Position numbers and translations under genes: made by a program
Shown: in pieces, positions 5,631 to 7,573 of the stretch
How the letters are laid out: every line of letters starts with the position of its first letter
Position numbering within the stretch: the first letter of the stretch is position 1
Assembly: GCA_902783765.1 (NCBI GenBank)
Contig: CACZSB010000196.1
Span: forward strand, 1 to 7,573
Origin: an uncultured Lachnospiraceae bacterium
GTDB lineage: Bacteria > Bacillota > Clostridia > Lachnospirales > Lachnospiraceae
Length of the DNA stretch: 7,573 nucleotides
Reading direction: 5' to 3'
Notes under the pieces: generated by a model
What the model saw: the letters and a program-made list of their open reading frames with translations, nothing else
Told to the model about the DNA's origin: nothing
Database searches by the model: none

Positions 5631-7172
5631 ATGTTACAAATCAAAAATCTTACCATTAGCCATAAAAAAGACCTCCGTCTGCTGCTGGAGGATTTCAACC
5701 TGGTCTTAAACCCTGGGGATAAGGCGGTGCTCATTGGCGAGGAAGGCAACGGAAAAAGCACTTTATTGAAGTGGATATACGATCCGGCTCTGATAGAATC
5801 CTATGGGGAAGCCGCAGGGGCGCGGATCGCTCCCGGGGAGCGGCTGGCTTATCTGCCCCAGGAGCTGCCGGAGGCCCTGCAGGGCAGGACCTTGGCAGAA
5901 TATTTCGGCGATAATCCGGATTATTGGTCCCATTCACCCCGGGAACTGGCGGCCCTTTTGGCCCAGCTGGGTCTGCCGGAGGATTTTCCCTTCCGGGAAC
6001 AGGCCCTGGGAAGCCTGTCCGGGGGCGAAAAGGTCAAGGCCCAGATGCTGGCGCTGCTGCTGACGGAGCCCACCCTGCTGCTTTTGGACGAGCCCTCCAA
6101 TGATCTGGATCTGGATACCCTGGCCTGGCTGGAGGAATTCATTCGGAAAAGCGATAAAACCGTGCTGTTTATTTCCCATGACGAGAGCCTGATTGAGGCC
6201 GCCGCCACCATGGTGATCCACCTGGAACAGCTTAGGAAAAAGAGCAAGCTCCGCTACAGTGTGGCCCGGATCCCCTATGATGAATATATGAGCCGTCGGG
6301 AGAGCAGCTTTAGTCAGCAGGCCCGGGAGGCCGCCAGCCAGCGCCGGGAGAAGCGCATCAGGGACGAGAAATTCCGCCGGATCCATGACAGTGTGGAGGC
6401 GGCCCAGGAAAATGTGTCCCGGCAGGACCCCTCCACCGCCCGGCTTTTAAAGAAAAAGATGCATGCGGTCAAATCCCTGGAGCGGCGCTTTGCCCGGGAA
6501 GACGAGAAGATGACGGATTTCCCCGAGCAGGAGGAGGCGATCTTCTTCAAATTCGATGAGGCCCGCTCCGCCATGCCCGCCGGTAAAATTGTACTGGATC
6601 TGGATGAAAAGGAATTAAGAAATCCCGCCGGGGTCCTTCTGGCCCGAGATCTTAAACTCTTTGTCCGGGGGCCAGAAAAGATCGGCATCGTGGGGAAAAA
6701 CGGATGCGGGAAAAGCACCCTTTTAAAGGAGATCGCCGGAAGGCTTCTGCCCCGGGAAGACATCCGGGCCGCCTATATGCCCCAGAATTACGAAGACAGT
6801 CTGGAGGGGGATCTGACGCCTCTGGCCTTTCTCTGCCCCGGCGGCGATAAGGAGGCGCTGACCCGCATCCGCAGCTATCTGGGGGCCCTGCGCTACCGGC
6901 CGGAGGAAATGGAGCACCCCATGGGGGCCCTGTCCGGGGGTCAGCGGGCCAAATTGCTTTTGTTAAAGATGAGCCTTTCCGGAGCCCATGTACTGCTCCT
7001 GGACGAGCCCACCCGGAACTTTTCGCCCCTGTCCGGGCCGGTGATCCGGCGGCTTCTTTCGGAGTATCCTGGGGCCATTATCAGTATTTCTCACGACCGG
7101 AAATACCTGAAGACGGTCTGCACCGCCGTATATGAACTGGGGCCGGAGGGGCTGCATCCGGTGGCGCTGTGA
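5631..7172 (+). CDS. ABC-F family ATPase, possible antibiotic-resistance (ribosome protection) type
   Basis: A 513-residue protein with two ABC ATPase domains and no membrane segment, so it is an ABC-F translation factor rather than a transporter. NBD1 (about 1-195) has Walker A GEEGNGKST (36-44), Gln77, signature LSGGEK (129-134), Walker B with catalytic Glu154 in LLLLDEPSNDLD and His183. A charged, Lys/Arg/Glu-rich helical linker (about 205-305) with a loop near 257-272 would reach toward the peptidyl-transferase centre. NBD2 (about 317-513) has GKNGCGKST (355-363), Gln385, LSGGQ (434-438), Glu459 and His488. The short Walker A to signature distance in NBD1 leaves no room for the EttA-type arm, as in Lsa/Vga/Msr-like protection proteins. 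NBD2 reads DEPTRNFSP where DEPTNHLD is usual. Resistance to macrolides, lincosamides or pleuromutilins is possible, but a housekeeping role cannot be excluded. The structured leader suggests regulated expression. Confidence 0.9.
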   Translation: MLQIKNLTISHKKDLRLLLEDFNLVLNPGDKAVLIGEEGNGKSTLLKWIYDPALIESYGEAAGARIAPGERLAYLPQELPEALQGRTLAEYFGDNPDYWSHSPRELAALLAQLGLPEDFPFREQALGSLSGGEKVKAQMLALLLTEPTLLLLDEPSNDLDLDTLAWLEEFIRKSDKTVLFISHDESLIEAAATMVIHLEQLRKKSKLRYSVARIPYDEYMSRRESSFSQQAREAASQRREKRIRDEKFRRIHDSVEAAQENVSRQDPSTARLLKKKMHAVKSLERRFAREDEKMTDFPEQEEAIFFKFDEARSAMPAGKIVLDLDEKELRNPAGVLLARDLKLFVRGPEKIGIVGKNGCGKSTLLKEIAGRLLPREDIRAAYMPQNYEDSLEGDLTPLAFLCPGGDKEALTRIRSYLGALRYRPEEMEHPMGALSGGQRAKLLLLKMSLSGAHVLLLDEPTRNFSPLSGPVIRRLLSEYPGAIISISHDRKYLKTVCTAVYELGPEGLHPVAL

Positions 7173-7190
7173 CCGCCCCGGGCCCCTTCT

Positions 7191-7573
7191 TTATTCTCCT
7201 TTTTTAGCCAAAGGCAGACGGAACACAAACTCCGTGCCGCTGCCTGGGGTGGAGGTCACATCGATGCTTTCCCCGTGGGCCCGCATGATCTCCCGGATAA
7301 TGGACAGGCCCAGGCCCGTGCCCCGCTTATCCTTGCCCCGGGAACGGTCCCCTTTGTAAAAGCGGGTCCAGATCTTTCCGATATCCTCCTTGGGAATGCC
7401 CTGGCCAAAGTCCTTTACGGAAATGGAGGCCTTGTCCCGAACCTCCCGTACCCGTATCCGGATCAGGCTCTGTTCGTGGGAAAATTTGATGGCATTATCA
7501 ATCAGATTGTGCAACACCTGATTGATGCGGCCAAAGTCCGCCCGGACCATGATCACCGGAGAACTGAAAATCA
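7191..7573 (-). CDS. Sensor histidine kinase, C-terminal ATPase domain, 5'-truncated
   Basis: The last 126 residues of a two-component sensor kinase are visible on the minus strand; the frame stays open to the right edge, so the sensor region and the phospho-accepting His are outside. The HATPase_c boxes are in order: N box NLIDNAIKFS (visible residues 22-31), G1 box DFGQGIP (54-60), F box IWTRFYKGDRSR, and G2 box GTGLGLSI. The ending is the usual GSGTEFVFRLP. The GTG at 7556 is an internal valine, since the conserved sequence continues upstream of it (IFSSP). The gene converges on the ABC-F gene with 18 bases between stop codons. A response-regulator gene is likely further right, by family habit. 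The signal it senses cannot be read from this part. Confidence 0.93.
   Translation of the reverse strand, partial: IFSSPVIMVRADFGRINQVLHNLIDNAIKFSHEQSLIRIRVREVRDKASISVKDFGQGIPKEDIGKIWTRFYKGDRSRGKDKRGTGLGLSIIREIMRAHGESIDVTSTPGSGTEFVFRLPLAKKGE

Noticed and set aside
5497..5709. 70-codon plus-strand frame through the ABC-F leader
   Set aside because: It starts at TTG within the long hairpin, passes through the terminator hairpin and overlaps the ABC-F gene in another frame, with no ribosome site or motif.
7147..7187. Terminator for the ABC-F gene from AGGGGC/GCCCCT
   Set aside because: Six pairs around a loop of about 29 bases, mostly inside the coding region, followed by an interrupted T-rich stretch; too weak to call.
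7554..7556. GTG as the start of the histidine kinase
   Set aside because: The frame continues upstream to the window edge, and a 121-residue protein would lack the dimerisation domain and phospho-accepting His.

Overview
The window reads as a chromosomal stretch from a GC-rich, anaerobic Firmicute, most likely a Clostridia of the Oscillospiraceae type. The evidence is the gene content: a Thermoanaerobacter/Clostridium-type secondary alcohol dehydrogenase, a long-form class II fructose-bisphosphate aldolase next to murA, and a metal-independent ABC-F protein. It also has AGGAGG-type ribosome binding sites and Rho-independent terminators with T-runs. The taxonomic call is an inference from protein resemblance and base composition.

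Layout from left to right: (1) the 3' two thirds of an NADP-type alcohol dehydrogenase, closed by a strong terminator at 693-720. (2) A single gene for a CobW/G3E-family GTPase with a CxCC metal motif, closed by a terminator at 1769-1799. (3) A likely operon fba - murA - metK (1851-5363), driven by an extended -10 promoter whose -35 lies inside the previous terminator. (4) A 267-base non-coding stretch (5364-5630) with several nested RNA hairpins, a small ORF encoding an RLRRLR tail, and a terminator hairpin just before the next ribosome binding site. (5) A 513-residue ABC-F ATPase of the short, arm-less type that includes the antibiotic-protection proteins. (6) Convergent to it, the C-terminal ATPase domain of a sensor histidine kinase running off the right edge.

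Functionally, aldolase (glycolysis), MurA (first step of peptidoglycan synthesis) and MetK (S-adenosylmethionine synthesis) form a housekeeping unit. The fba-murA neighbourhood echoes the fba/murA2 order known in Bacillus and Staphylococcus. The alcohol dehydrogenase has the codon choice of a highly expressed gene, unlike its neighbours, which suggests a main fermentative role.

No clearly new multi-gene system is visible. The part most worth a second look is the metK to ABC-F leader. An arm-less ABC-F gene preceded by a structured leader, a terminator placed before the RBS, and a possible short peptide carrying Arg-X-Arg fits antibiotic-responsive transcription attenuation. That proposal is only an inference: the small ORF has no good Shine-Dalgarno sequence, and I found no convincing promoter in the leader.
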